Origin: Polaribacter vadi
Lineage (GTDB): Bacteria; Bacteroidota; Bacteroidia; Flavobacteriales; Flavobacteriaceae
DNA: 64,000 nucleotides
Assembly (NCBI RefSeq): GCF_018861005.1
Contig: NZ_JAHKQL010000004.1
Span: forward strand, 429,459 to 493,458
Direction of reading: 5' to 3'
Notes under the pieces: generated by a model
Databases searched by the model: none
Seen by the model: the letters and a program-made list of their open reading frames with translations, nothing else
What the model was told of the DNA's origin: nothing
Shown here: positions 16,853 through 26,030 of the stretch, one piece after another
How positions within the stretch are numbered: the first letter of the stretch is position 1
Layout: every line of letters starts with the position of its first letter
Position numbers and translations under genes: made by a program

Positions 16853-19358
16853 GGTTACTATCAATTTAAATTCTGTTGCATTAGTGCTATTTGCACTATT
16901 TTTTACTTTTAGTGCCAACGCACAAACAAAAAAAGACACAATTTCTAATAACCTTTCTTTCGAAAAAGGTAAAGAATACATTTTAGGTGGCATTTCTGTT
17001 ACAGGTTTAAAAAAGTTTAGTGAAGAAACCGTAAAAGTATTTACAGGTTTAAGAAACGGACAAGCCATAAAATTACCTGGTGATAAACTAACAAGTGCTA
17101 TTAAAAAATTATACGAAAGTAAACAGTTTAGTAACGTAGATGTTTATTTAGCAAAATTAGATGGCAACACTGTATATCTTCAATTTGATGTACAAGAATT
17201 ACCACAATTAAATGAAATTCAGATTACTGGTATAAAAAAATCTAAAGCCAAAGAACTTAAAAAAGAAGCTGAGTTAAAAACTGGAGCTATGGTTACAGAC
17301 AACTTAATTGTAACTACTAAAAACTACTTCACTAAAAAATACACAGACAAAGGTTTCTTAAAAACCAAAGTTAATTTAGACATTAAAAAAGACACTTCAG
17401 ATATGAATGCTGTTAACATGAATGTTTTTATTGATAAAGGTTCTAAAATTAAAATAAAATACATATTTTTTAATGGTAACGAAGCACTTTCTAACAAGAG
17501 TCTTCGTAAAGCAATGAAAAACACCAAAGAAAAAATGATTGGTCGTTTTTGGAAATCATCAAAATATATCGAAGAAGATTACCAGGCAGATTTAGAAAGT
17601 ATTTTAGATAAATATAGCAGAATTGGTTATAGGGATGCACGTATTTTAAGTGAAGGAATTTCTTGGAACGACGATAACACCATCAATATAAATATAGATA
17701 TTGAAGAAGGTAGACAATATAGATTTGCAGATATTTTATTTGTTGGTAACAAAGAATATACAGATGAACAATTACACCAAGTTTTAAGGATTGAAAAAGG
17801 TGATGTTTATAATGGAGCAGTACTTAAAGAAAGAGTAAAAGGTGATGACTCACCAACTTCTGATGATTTATCTACCCTTTATCAAGATAATGGATTCTTG
17901 TTCTCTCAAGTAAATGCAGTAGAAACAAAAGTAGAAAACGACTCAATTACAGTAGAAATTAGAATTCGTGAAGACGAAAAAGCAAGAATTAAAAAAGTAA
18001 CAGTTTCTGGTAATGACAAAACAAACGACCACGTTATTTTTAGAGAATTACGTGTTAAACCAGGCGATTTATTTAGTAGAACAAACATTATAAGATCTAT
18101 TAGAGAAATTGGGCAATTAGGTTTCTTTGATCAAAATGTAACTCCAGACGTAAATCCTGATTATCAAAATAAAACTACAGACATCAATTTTAATGTTGTA
18201 GAAAAAGGAGGAAGCCAAATAGAACTGCAAGGTGGTTATGGTGGTGGATCTTTTATAGGTACTTTAGGCTTATCTTTCAACAACTTTTCTATTAAAAACA
18301 TCTTTAATAAAGAAGCCTATAAACCTTTACCTATGGGAGATGGGCAATCTTTAGCATTAAGATTACAAACTAGTAGAACTTATAATACGTATAGTTTTTC
18401 TTTTACAGAACCATGGTTAGGTGGTAAAAAACCACAATCATTATCTTTTTCTATTTATTCATCAAATCAATATCAATATGATTTTACAACAGGTGTTGTA
18501 GATAAAAGTCAAAGTTTAGGTATAGTTGGTGCATCTTTAGGTTTAGGACAACGTTTAAAATGGCCAGATGATTATTTTCAACTATCACAAACTATTAGCT
18601 ACCAAAGCTTTAATTTAAATAATTATGGTTTTAGAGTTGGTACAGATGTTTTAAGTAATGGTACTTTAAATAACTTAGCATATAATGCAACACTTAGTAG
18701 AAATTCTGCAGGACCAAGTTTAATTTTCCCTACTTATGGATCTGAATTCTCTTTAGGAGTTAAAGCAACAATACCTTATTCTTTAATTAATGGTAAAGAT
18801 TATTCAGAATTAGAACCAGCAGAAAAATACAAATGGTTAGAATATTATAAAATTACTGCAAAAGGTAAATGGTATACTTCTTTTACTGATAAATTAGTAT
18901 TAATGACCAATGCAGAAATGGGTTATTTAGGTTATTATAATTCTGAATTAGGACAAAACCCATTTGAAAGATACTTTGTAGGTGGAGATGGTATTGCACA
19001 ATTTCAATTAGATGGTAGAGAAACAATTGGATTAAGAGGTTATGAAAACAACCAATTATCTTCTGCTGAAGGTGGTACAATTTATAATAAATTTCAAATG
19101 GAGTTAAGGTATTCTATTACAGATTCTCCTTCTGCATCTATTTATACCTTAGGATTTTTAGAAGCAGGTAATTCTTATGACAATTTTGAGACATTTAATC
19201 CGTTTGAATTAAAACGTTCAGCAGGAGTTGGAGTTAGAATCTTTATGCCAGCATTTGGTTTATTAGGTATTGACTTTGCTCATGGATTTGATCCTTTACC
19301 AGGGCAAATTGAAAAATCTGGTTGGCAAACACATTTTATTATCGGAAGACAATTCTAG
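16821..19358 (+). CDS. bamA: Outer-membrane protein assembly factor BamA
   Basis: 845 residues: signal sequence (about 10-35, ending SANAQ), five POTRA-type repeats (about 45-450, such as GISVTGLKKFSEETV and ITGIKKSKAKEL) and a C-terminal 16-strand barrel (about 460-845, ending HFIIGRQF). It folds and inserts outer-membrane proteins, which this organism needs for its many SusC barrels. The barrel has the usual GLRGYENN region of Omp85 proteins. The start lies inside uppS, and the next gene, for the chaperone OmpH, follows after 65 bp. Confidence 0.96.
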   Translation: MEKQANKLQNKVTINLNSVALVLFALFFTFSANAQTKKDTISNNLSFEKGKEYILGGISVTGLKKFSEETVKVFTGLRNGQAIKLPGDKLTSAIKKLYESKQFSNVDVYLAKLDGNTVYLQFDVQELPQLNEIQITGIKKSKAKELKKEAELKTGAMVTDNLIVTTKNYFTKKYTDKGFLKTKVNLDIKKDTSDMNAVNMNVFIDKGSKIKIKYIFFNGNEALSNKSLRKAMKNTKEKMIGRFWKSSKYIEEDYQADLESILDKYSRIGYRDARILSEGISWNDDNTININIDIEEGRQYRFADILFVGNKEYTDEQLHQVLRIEKGDVYNGAVLKERVKGDDSPTSDDLSTLYQDNGFLFSQVNAVETKVENDSITVEIRIREDEKARIKKVTVSGNDKTNDHVIFRELRVKPGDLFSRTNIIRSIREIGQLGFFDQNVTPDVNPDYQNKTTDINFNVVEKGGSQIELQGGYGGGSFIGTLGLSFNNFSIKNIFNKEAYKPLPMGDGQSLALRLQTSRTYNTYSFSFTEPWLGGKKPQSLSFSIYSSNQYQYDFTTGVVDKSQSLGIVGASLGLGQRLKWPDDYFQLSQTISYQSFNLNNYGFRVGTDVLSNGTLNNLAYNATLSRNSAGPSLIFPTYGSEFSLGVKATIPYSLINGKDYSELEPAEKYKWLEYYKITAKGKWYTSFTDKLVLMTNAEMGYLGYYNSELGQNPFERYFVGGDGIAQFQLDGRETIGLRGYENNQLSSAEGGTIYNKFQMELRYSITDSPSASIYTLGFLEAGNSYDNFETFNPFELKRSAGVGVRIFMPAFGLLGIDFAHGFDPLPGQIEKSGWQTHFIIGRQF

Positions 19359-19423
19359 GAAAACTGTACATTTGTAATGTCCAAAGTTTTTTTGGCACGG
19401 TTTTTTCTAAATACAATATACAA

Positions 19424-20245
19424 ATGAAAAAAATATTTTTATTAGTCGTTCTTTTATTTAGTGTTACAAGTTTCTGGTCGCAAAGAAATCAAATGATTGC
19501 TTATATAGACATGGAATACATTCTAGAAAATGTTCCAGAATATATACAAGCTCAAAATACCTTAGATGCTAAAATTTCTAAATGGAGAAAAAAGTTAGAT
19601 ACTCAAGCACGCCATATAGAAGTGTTAAAAACTGATTTAGCAAATGAGAAAGCCATCTTAACAAAAGATTTAATTGAAGAAAAAGAAGAAGAAATTACAA
19701 TTAAACAAGAAGAGTTAAGAAGATTAGAATCTTTATATTTTGGGCCTAAAGGCGATATGTTTTTGGTAAGAAAACAATTGGTAAAACCAATACAAGACCA
19801 AGTTTACAATGCCATACAAAGTATTGCTAAAAGAAAAAAATATGATTTTGTTTTTGAAAAATCTACTGATTTGGTTATGCTATATTCAAATAAAAAATAC
19901 GATATTAGCGACCTTGTTTTATCTACCATAGACAGAACAAGATTATCTGACCAAAAAAAGGAAGAAAGAAGAAAAAAATCGGCTCCGAAAAGTAAAGAAT
20001 TAACAAATTCACAAAAAGAAATTCTTGCAAAAAAGGAACAAGCACAAACCGATAAAGAAGCTGCTTTAGCTAAGAAAAATGCAGAAAAAGAAGCTAAAAA
20101 ATTAGAGATAGCAGAAAAAAGAAAAGCTTTACAAGAACAAAGAGAAGAAAAAAGAAAATTATTAAGAGAGAAAAAAGAAGCTGCTAGAAAAAAGAAAGAA
20201 GAAGAGCAAAAAGCGAAAGAAGAAGAAGAAGAAGAAAATAATTAA
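19424..20245 (+). CDS. OmpH/Skp family periplasmic chaperone, long form
   Basis: 273 residues from the ATG at 19424, chosen because it gives a proper signal peptide (MKKIFLLVVLLFSVTSFWSQ); an in-frame ATG at 19322 inside bamA would add 34 residues with no signal character. The OmpH/Skp core (about 25-165) has IAYIDMEYILENVPEY and long charged helices, and a Lys/Glu-rich coiled tail runs from about 180 to the end. It should hold unfolded outer-membrane proteins in the periplasm for BamA. Confidence 0.9.
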   Translation: MKKIFLLVVLLFSVTSFWSQRNQMIAYIDMEYILENVPEYIQAQNTLDAKISKWRKKLDTQARHIEVLKTDLANEKAILTKDLIEEKEEEITIKQEELRRLESLYFGPKGDMFLVRKQLVKPIQDQVYNAIQSIAKRKKYDFVFEKSTDLVMLYSNKKYDISDLVLSTIDRTRLSDQKKEERRKKSAPKSKELTNSQKEILAKKEQAQTDKEAALAKKNAEKEAKKLEIAEKRKALQEQREEKRKLLREKKEAARKKKEEEQKAKEEEEEENN

Positions 20246-20282
20246 ACAAAAAGACAAGAATAATAATTAAATTAAAACAAGA

Positions 20283-20789
20283 ATGAAAAATTTAAAATCG
20301 TTACTATTAATTGCTGTATTTACGTTAGGATTAGGTGGTGTTGCAAATGCACAAAAGATGGGGCACATTGACTTTGAAAAGTTAGTTGCAGATATGCCTG
20401 AAACTAAACAACTTGGAGTAGATATGGAAAAGCTAGGTAAAACTTATCAAGATGAAGTTGAAAGTATGGCTAAGAAGTTAGATGCTAAGATGAAAAAATA
20501 TACTGCAGAACAAAACACGCAAACTAAAGAAATTAACGAAATTAGAGCGAAAGAAGTTCAAGATGATAATGCAAGGTATGAGCAGTTAAGACAAACAGCT
20601 TATCAAGAAATGCAGAAGAAAAAAGCTGAAGGTTTAAATCCAATTATCGAAAAAGCGCAAAAAGCAATTAGTGATGTTGCTGCAAGTAAAGGCATTGTTT
20701 ATGTCTTAGATGCTACTATGGGTAAAGGTTTATTAGTAAAAAAAGGAGAAGATCTTTATGCAGCTGTAAAAGCTAAGTTAGGATTCTAA
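20283..20789 (+). CDS. OmpH/Skp family periplasmic chaperone, short form
   Basis: 168 residues with a signal peptide (about 1-23, ending VANAQ) and the Skp core GHIDFEKLVADMPET, a long helical hairpin, then GIVYVLDATMGKG. It is the second of two tandem chaperones after bamA, 37 bp from the first; two copies in a row are common in Flavobacteriia. A strong terminator stands 21 bp after the stop and ends the nadK-to-skp run. Confidence 0.92.
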   Translation: MKNLKSLLLIAVFTLGLGGVANAQKMGHIDFEKLVADMPETKQLGVDMEKLGKTYQDEVESMAKKLDAKMKKYTAEQNTQTKEINEIRAKEVQDDNARYEQLRQTAYQEMQKKKAEGLNPIIEKAQKAISDVAASKGIVYVLDATMGKGLLVKKGEDLYAAVKAKLGF

Positions 20790-20810
20790 TTAAGACCTTA
20801 AAACATATTT

Positions 20811-20842
20811 AAAAACCTACTTTTTATAAAGTAGGTTTTTTT
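20811..20842 (+). terminator. Terminator after the bamA-skp genes
   Basis: Arms AAAAACCTACTTT (20811-20823) and AAAGTAGGTTTTT (20828-20840) are perfect 13-bp complements with a 4-base loop, followed by more T. It lies between the second Skp gene and murI, which begins 15 bp later. Confidence 0.9.
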
Positions 20843-20856
20843 ATTTTTACAGTAAT

Positions 20857-21648
20857 ATGAAATCAAATAATTACCCAATTGGAGTTTTCGATTCTGGTAT
20901 AGGTGGCACCTCTATCTGGAAAGAGATAACAGCACTCTTACCAAAAGAAAATACTATTTATCTTTCTGATAGTAAAAACGCACCTTATGGTCAAAAAAGT
21001 AAACAAGAAATTATAGATCTATCAATTAAAAACACACAGTTATTAATTGATGCCAATTGCAAGATAATAGTTGTTGCCTGTAACACTGCAACTACTAATG
21101 CTATTAAAGTTTTAAGAGGTTATTTTAACATCCCATTTATTGGTATAGAACCTGCAATTAAACCAGCTTCATTAAAAACTAAAACAAATACTATTGGTAT
21201 TTTAGCTACAAAAGGCACCTTAAATAGTAAGTTATTCGAAAATACTTCACGTAACATCAATAAAGAAATAAACATAAAAGAAACTATTGGAAAAGGTTTA
21301 GTTGAATTGATAGAAGAAGGTAAAATCAATTCTTCTGAAATGACTAAATTACTTTCTGTGTATTTAAAACCGATGTTATTAGAAAATATAGATTGCTTGG
21401 TTTTAGGTTGCACACATTACCCATATTTAATTCCTAAAATTAGAGAAATTATTGGTGATGAAATAGAAATAATAGATTCTGGCCAAGCTGTAGCTAAACA
21501 AACTAAAGCAATTCTAGAAAAGCATCAACTTTTAAATACTGATAATACAACTGGTACCCATCAATTTTACATTAATAAAAACAAAAAGGTTTTAGAAATG
21601 ATTTTATCTAAAAAAGAAAATATTAAGATTGATAAAAAAGATTTTTAA
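20857..21648 (+). CDS. murI: Glutamate racemase
   Basis: 263 residues. It makes D-glutamate for peptidoglycan. The paired active-site cysteines are in VVACNTATT (Cys75) and LVLGCTHYPY (about Cys186); IGVFDSGIGG with Asp12 and LSDSKNAPYG are family motifs. It has no cofactor site, as expected. It is convergent with the PorP/SprF gene, and the two stop codons overlap by 4 bp. Confidence 0.96.
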   Translation: MKSNNYPIGVFDSGIGGTSIWKEITALLPKENTIYLSDSKNAPYGQKSKQEIIDLSIKNTQLLIDANCKIIVVACNTATTNAIKVLRGYFNIPFIGIEPAIKPASLKTKTNTIGILATKGTLNSKLFENTSRNINKEINIKETIGKGLVELIEEGKINSSEMTKLLSVYLKPMLLENIDCLVLGCTHYPYLIPKIREIIGDEIEIIDSGQAVAKQTKAILEKHQLLNTDNTTGTHQFYINKNKKVLEMILSKKENIKIDKKDF

Positions 21649-22628
21649 AATCCTCCAAAAGCTGAATTAATATTAGGACATGCAGCAGCTCTTGGCTCTT
21701 GTGTCCATAAATTTATCCCTAAAGAAATTTGATGAAATCCTGAAGTTGTTAAAACTGTATCATTCATCTGATTTGTATAAGTATAAGAAAACATTAAATT
21801 TTGATAGTTAACACCAACAATTGGTGATATAAATTGAGCATTTTCTATTGCATTAACATCAAAGCTTCTTCTATAAGATAATGCAGCCCAAAATTGAGTT
21901 TTAGAAAATGTTTTATAAGCCTTAAGGTTAAAGTCAGCTATTCGTTCTCCAGTACTTTCTCTAAACTGTAACATTACAGAAGGCTCAAAGTGCACAAAAA
22001 GATTTTCGCCAAAATAATAACCTGCAGATAAAATGTAATTTCTTAAATCTAAAGGCTCTTGAATATTTAAATTGTTTTTTGCTGTTAGCAATAAGTTTTT
22101 AACGGTAAAATAAGATGAAAAACCACCTAAATGATAAGCAACTCCAAAATCTGCATTATAATAACTGGTACTTTCTACTACTCTAGAAATTGTTGGATCT
22201 CCTGTAAAACTAGTTTGGTCTGATTGGTTTTGAACAAAACTAAAAGCTAAACCAAAAGAAAGCTGATTAAACACTTTTCCATTACTCATAGGTAAATGAT
22301 AAGAATAAGCTCCTTGAATTCCTTTTTGTGAATGAAATCCGTTTTTATCATTAAACAACACAAAACCATAACCTGCATTAGAATACTCGTTAAATTTAGA
22401 GTGAAAACTCATAGTTTGTAGAGCTGGTGCATTAGGTATACCTGCCCATTGCTGTCTTGCTGTAAATCTTAATTTACTAGAGTTACCAATACCTGCAGCA
22501 GAAGGATGCACTAAATAAACATTATCTGAAAGATAATCTTGATAAATAGGTAATGTCTCTTGAGAATTACTTTTTAATGATAAAAGAAATAGAAATAAGA
22601 AAGGGAAAACATTATTTAGCAACTTCAT
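21645..22628 (-). CDS. PorP/SprF family outer-membrane protein
   Basis: 327 residues with a signal peptide (about 1-22, ending SNSQ) and a beta-barrel body. The opening PIYQDYLSDNVYLVHPSAAGIG and the RQQWAGIPNAP motif are those of the PorP/SprF family, which helps type IX secretion and gliding adhesin export. It ends in CPNINSAFGGF. It stands alone on the minus strand, convergent with murI. The sequence does not say whether it serves a specific partner. Confidence 0.92.
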   Translation of the reverse strand: MKLLNNVFPFLFLFLLSLKSNSQETLPIYQDYLSDNVYLVHPSAAGIGNSSKLRFTARQQWAGIPNAPALQTMSFHSKFNEYSNAGYGFVLFNDKNGFHSQKGIQGAYSYHLPMSNGKVFNQLSFGLAFSFVQNQSDQTSFTGDPTISRVVESTSYYNADFGVAYHLGGFSSYFTVKNLLLTAKNNLNIQEPLDLRNYILSAGYYFGENLFVHFEPSVMLQFRESTGERIADFNLKAYKTFSKTQFWAALSYRRSFDVNAIENAQFISPIVGVNYQNLMFSYTYTNQMNDTVLTTSGFHQISLGINLWTQEPRAAACPNINSAFGGF

Positions 22629-22827
22629 TAAAAAATTTATTTATTTAAGGCTACCAAATATATTCAATTTAAAAGAAATAATAGTTTTAAACTTATAGTT
22701 TTAACACATATAAAAACCATAATAAATTATAATTTATTAATATCTTAAGTTTTTGGTTCTTAATTATAAGAATCCTAAAAAATCAATTAAACCTAAACCC
22801 TATTTTAAAAGTATTATTTAGCACAAA

Positions 22828-22854
22828 AAAAGCCAAGCAATTTGCTCGGCTTTT
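22828..22854 (-). terminator. Terminator after the T9SS glucan-locus binding protein gene
   Basis: Arms AAAAGCCAAGCAA (22828-22840) and TTGCTCGGCTTTT (22842-22854) pair with one mismatch around a single base at the apex, with A/T runs on both sides. It lies 20 bp after the stop of the minus-strand gene that ends at 22874. The remaining gap up to the PorP start is AT-rich, and I see no gene in it. Confidence 0.85.
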
Positions 22855-22873
22855 ATATTGTGTAATAATTAAT

Positions 22874-24772
22874 TTATTTCTTAATGAATTTTGCTGTACC
22901 AATTGCATCATTAATATTATATTTTATTAAATAAATACCAGAAGCTAAATTAGACACATCTATTGAATCACTTGTTTTATTAATGATAACCTTCATCATT
23001 TTTTTACCTAAAACATTATAAATCTCAACATTTTTAATATTGTTTGCTGCAGAAATGTTTAAGTTTCTAGAAGTAGGGTTAGGATAAAAACTCAATTCTT
23101 CTAAAGTAATCGAACTAGTACTTAAAACACTTTTATTAGAAAAGTAAATATTATCAATATAAACAGGATTTACAGCATCTGTAGCACTTAAAACAAACTG
23201 GCCAATATCATTAAAACTAATACCCGAAAATTCTGTAAAAGGTATGCTTAAAGTAACCCAAGCACCAGTTGTTGCAGTTTTTGTAACTTCAGATTCAGAA
23301 TTATCAGCTCCCCAAGCTCCATCTCCATTATAATCTACTAATTTAAATTTGATTTCTGTGGCATCACTTGTCCAATAGTCTAAATTTATGTGCGTCATTG
23401 CAGTTGCATCAACAGTACCTGCTGTTGGTTCAATTCCTGTAAAATTTAAACTTGAATACTTTTTCACAGCATTTGAGGCAATAGTTTCATCTGCTAAAAC
23501 TGTTGATTGTCCCCAACCTGGATTCCAAGTTGATACTAAATCTGTATATGCATCACTAAAAATTGAAATTACATCTGTTTCTGCTAAAGTTGGCACAGCT
23601 GGTGCATCTGTTGGTGCTATTGCAACACCACCACCTCCTGAAGTCGCTTCTCCATTAGAAAAGTAGATATTATCAATATAAACAGGGTTTGTAGCTCCTG
23701 TAGCACTTAATACTAATTGACCAATATCATTAAAACTAATTCCAGTATATTCTGTAAGTGGAATACTTAAAGTAACCCAATCACCAGTTGTTGTTGTTTT
23801 TGTAACTTCAGATTCAGAGTTATCAGCTCCCCAAGCTCCATCTCCTTTATAATCTACTAATTTAAATTTGATTTCTGTAGCATCACTTGTCCAATAATCT
23901 AAATTTATATGTGTCATAGAAGTAGCATCAATAGTACCCGCAGTTGGTTCAATTCCTGTAAAATTTAAACTTGAGTATTTTTTTACAGGATTTGAGGCAA
24001 TAGTTTCATCTGCTAAAACAGTTGATTGGCCCCAACCAGGATTCCAAGTTGCTGCTAAATCTGTATAAGCATCACTAAATATTGAAATTACATCAGCTTC
24101 TGCTAAAGTAGGTGTTCCTGGAGCATCAGTTGGTGCTGTACTTGAACCTGAACCACCAGAAACAGCAGGATCTGTTAATTTTTCTGCACCAAATTTCACA
24201 TTATCAATATAAATAGTACTTCCTTCTGCTCTATCTGGCATATCTTGTGTCCAATCTACAAAAATTACCAATTGACTAATGTTTGATAAATCTCCATTTG
24301 GATTGATGCCAGAAAGGTCGAAAGTTATAGTTTGCCATTCATCTACTACCGTATTTCCTACATTTTGATCTGTTATTTGAAATGTAGTTCCTCCTGTATT
24401 TGTTGCCATTTTTATACCAACAGTACCCACATAGTTTTTATTAACATCCATAGTAAGTGTTAAATTGCTAGCTACATTTGTGTCTAATTTCCAAGTACCA
24501 AAAGCTGATTGTTCCCAACCATTATTAACACCTGCATAAAAAGCGTTACCTGGCCCCACAACTACTTTTAAAACTTTAGAAGCAGTTGCATTTACACCAT
24601 CTAAATCTGGGTTGTCTACAATTTCTGCAGCAGCTGGGTCATTATCAAAAGTAAGCCAATTAGAAGCAGTACCATCTGGACCATCGTCTTCGAAATCGAA
24701 AATATATTCTTGTTGTTGAGAAAACCCTAAAGATGTAATCAATAAGGCAATTAATAAAGTAATTTTTTTCAT
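22874..24772 (-). CDS. T9SS-secreted multi-module carbohydrate-binding protein
   Basis: 632 residues: signal peptide (1-19), a jelly-roll binding-type module (about 20-195, ending STIYIDNVKFG), two nearly identical 161-residue modules (213-373 and 386-546) joined by Gly/Ser and Pro/Thr linkers, and a Por secretion tail (about 560-632, with LSFYPNPTSRNLNIS). No catalytic residues of a known hydrolase family are visible. Modules beginning DVISIFSDAYT also occur in the glycan-binding lipoprotein of the same locus, so a role in holding beta-glucan on the surface or in the medium fits. It has its own terminator, and another hairpin separates it from GH17 upstream, so it is transcribed alone. Confidence 0.8.
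   Translation of the reverse strand: MKKITLLIALLITSLGFSQQQEYIFDFEDDGPDGTASNWLTFDNDPAAAEIVDNPDLDGVNATASKVLKVVVGPGNAFYAGVNNGWEQSAFGTWKLDTNVASNLTLTMDVNKNYVGTVGIKMATNTGGTTFQITDQNVGNTVVDEWQTITFDLSGINPNGDLSNISQLVIFVDWTQDMPDRAEGSTIYIDNVKFGAEKLTDPAVSGGSGSSTAPTDAPGTPTLAEADVISIFSDAYTDLAATWNPGWGQSTVLADETIASNPVKKYSSLNFTGIEPTAGTIDATSMTHINLDYWTSDATEIKFKLVDYKGDGAWGADNSESEVTKTTTTGDWVTLSIPLTEYTGISFNDIGQLVLSATGATNPVYIDNIYFSNGEATSGGGGVAIAPTDAPAVPTLAETDVISIFSDAYTDLVSTWNPGWGQSTVLADETIASNAVKKYSSLNFTGIEPTAGTVDATAMTHINLDYWTSDATEIKFKLVDYNGDGAWGADNSESEVTKTATTGAWVTLSIPFTEFSGISFNDIGQFVLSATDAVNPVYIDNIYFSNKSVLSTSSITLEELSFYPNPTSRNLNISAANNIKNVEIYNVLGKKMMKVIINKTSDSIDVSNLASGIYLIKYNINDAIGTAKFIKK
23135..24136 (-). repeat. Tandem duplication of a module inside the binding-protein gene
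   Basis: Units 23135-23617 and 23654-24136 encode nearly the same 161 residues, offset by 519 bp. They differ at about 20 positions, and the DNA is also closely similar. This points to a recent tandem duplication or continuing gene conversion within the gene, and it is a likely site of slippage or collapsed assembly. Confidence 0.9.
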
Positions 24773-25037
24773 TGTATATAGTTTTAATTAATATCATTCA
24801 ATATTACCATCTATTATTTACGAATAAAATAATTTTACCCCTACAAAAAACATACATTTTTAAAAAAACAGTTAATATTATATCAAATACGCACTATCAG
24901 TACATTTAGCTTTTATAAAAAGCTAATATAAAATATGTAGAAAAAACAATAAGTAATCTTTTGTATGGGTAATGTATAGCTCTTTTATTACTTATAATCA
25001 GTAGTTTAAAGAAATACGTATGAATTTTGAAATAACC
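24773..25037. other. AT-rich intergenic stretch with likely promoter
   Basis: No gene is visible. It must hold the promoter of the binding-protein gene that starts at 24772, because a terminator lies at its far end. The only structure I see is a short inverted repeat, TAGCTTTT (24907-24914) and AAAAGCTA (24918-24925), with a 3-base loop, which may be chance in such AT-rich DNA. I could not settle on a -7/-33 promoter pair. Confidence 0.4.
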
Positions 25038-25070
25038 ACAAAAAAAAACAGTGTAAAACTTTTTACACTG
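25038..25070 (-). terminator. Terminator at the end of the GH149-GH17 unit
   Basis: Arms CAGTGTAAAA (25049-25058) and TTTTACACTG (25061-25070) are perfect complements with a 2-base apex. On the minus strand they are followed by a run of U read from the A-run at 25040-25048. It lies 31 bp after the stop codon at 25101 and ends the second half of the glucan locus. Confidence 0.88.
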
Positions 25071-25100
25071 ATTATTAACTTGATTTTATATTTATATTAT

Positions 25101-26015
25101 TTAAAATTTGAGATTTTCATATTTATCCCATAATCCCCAATAAGCACCAACATCTCCTTCATCTCCAACTTTCCAAGATTCATCAAAAGAAGAAAAGTAA
25201 AACATTTCTAATTCATCTACCTCTGCCCAAACCTGTGAGTTTATAAAATATTTCATTGCATTAACGGCTCCAGAATGCGCACCTCCTAAACTGCTTCCTT
25301 TACTTGGCCATCCTGTTTCTGTAATTATTACTTTCTTCCCATTTGCAGCTTCTTTAGCCAAACTATACATTTCATGCATATGATTTAAAGAATATTCTAT
25401 ACTACAACCTTCCCAATATGGGTAGCAATTGGCTAAAATAACTTCACAAGCCTCTGTAATTGCTGGTCTTTTAGAAAACTCATAATAGGCATCTACGTAA
25501 CCAACTTTAATATTTGGAATTGCTTTTTTAACATTGTTAATATAAACTAGCAATTCTTGCTCTGTTAATTCTTTTCTATATAAAACTTCGTTACCAACAG
25601 CAGCAATATCAACACATCCTTCTTTTGCAAGACTAATTAATCCTTCTATTTCTTCTTTATTTTTATCTAGATCTTTACCTAACCAAGCACCTACTAAGGT
25701 TTTTAATCCGTACTTTTTTGCAATTCTAGGAATGTGCTCACTACCTTCTATGCAAGAAAAAGAACGAATCCATTTAACATGAGGTTTTAATATTTTTATT
25801 CTTCTTTCTACTTGTTCTTCTGTAATTGTATCTCCTGGTTCTTGACCATCTTCATACATACTAAAACAAATACCATGCATTCCATTATCTAATGTTTCTT
25901 TCCAAAGTGTTTTTAACTCAATCTCTGAATAATCATTAAACTCTATACCAATATTCTCTTTATATAAGCTCTTAGCTTTTTGAATTGAGATATGTTGTTC
26001 TTTTCTATAAGACAT
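25101..26015 (-). CDS. GH17 family beta-1,3-glucan hydrolase without signal peptide
   Basis: 304 residues. The GH17 acid/base is Glu143 in AVGNEVLY and the nucleophile is Glu233 in IITETGWPS, both in the expected order and spacing for a clan GH-A barrel. MSYRKEQHIS gives no signal peptide, so the enzyme should be cytosolic, unlike the lipoprotein GH17 encoded 3 kb away. It starts 15 bp after the sugar symporter gene and is the last gene before a terminator. A likely task is cleaving or rearranging imported beta-1,3-oligosaccharides next to the phosphorylase. Fine specificity (endo, exo or transglycosylase) cannot be read. Confidence 0.88.
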   Translation of the reverse strand: MSYRKEQHISIQKAKSLYKENIGIEFNDYSEIELKTLWKETLDNGMHGICFSMYEDGQEPGDTITEEQVERRIKILKPHVKWIRSFSCIEGSEHIPRIAKKYGLKTLVGAWLGKDLDKNKEEIEGLISLAKEGCVDIAAVGNEVLYRKELTEQELLVYINNVKKAIPNIKVGYVDAYYEFSKRPAITEACEVILANCYPYWEGCSIEYSLNHMHEMYSLAKEAANGKKVIITETGWPSKGSSLGGAHSGAVNAMKYFINSQVWAEVDELEMFYFSSFDESWKVGDEGDVGAYWGLWDKYENLKF

Positions 26016-26030
26016 TTGCTGATAAACTAA

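Noticed and set aside
19322..19423. Upstream start for the long OmpH/Skp gene inside bamA
   Set aside because: The extra 34 residues destroy the signal peptide; the ATG at 19424 fits the family.
24907..24925. Short inverted repeat TAGCTTTT/AAAAGCTA
   Set aside because: Too short and too A/T-rich to separate from chance; mentioned only within the intergenic entry.
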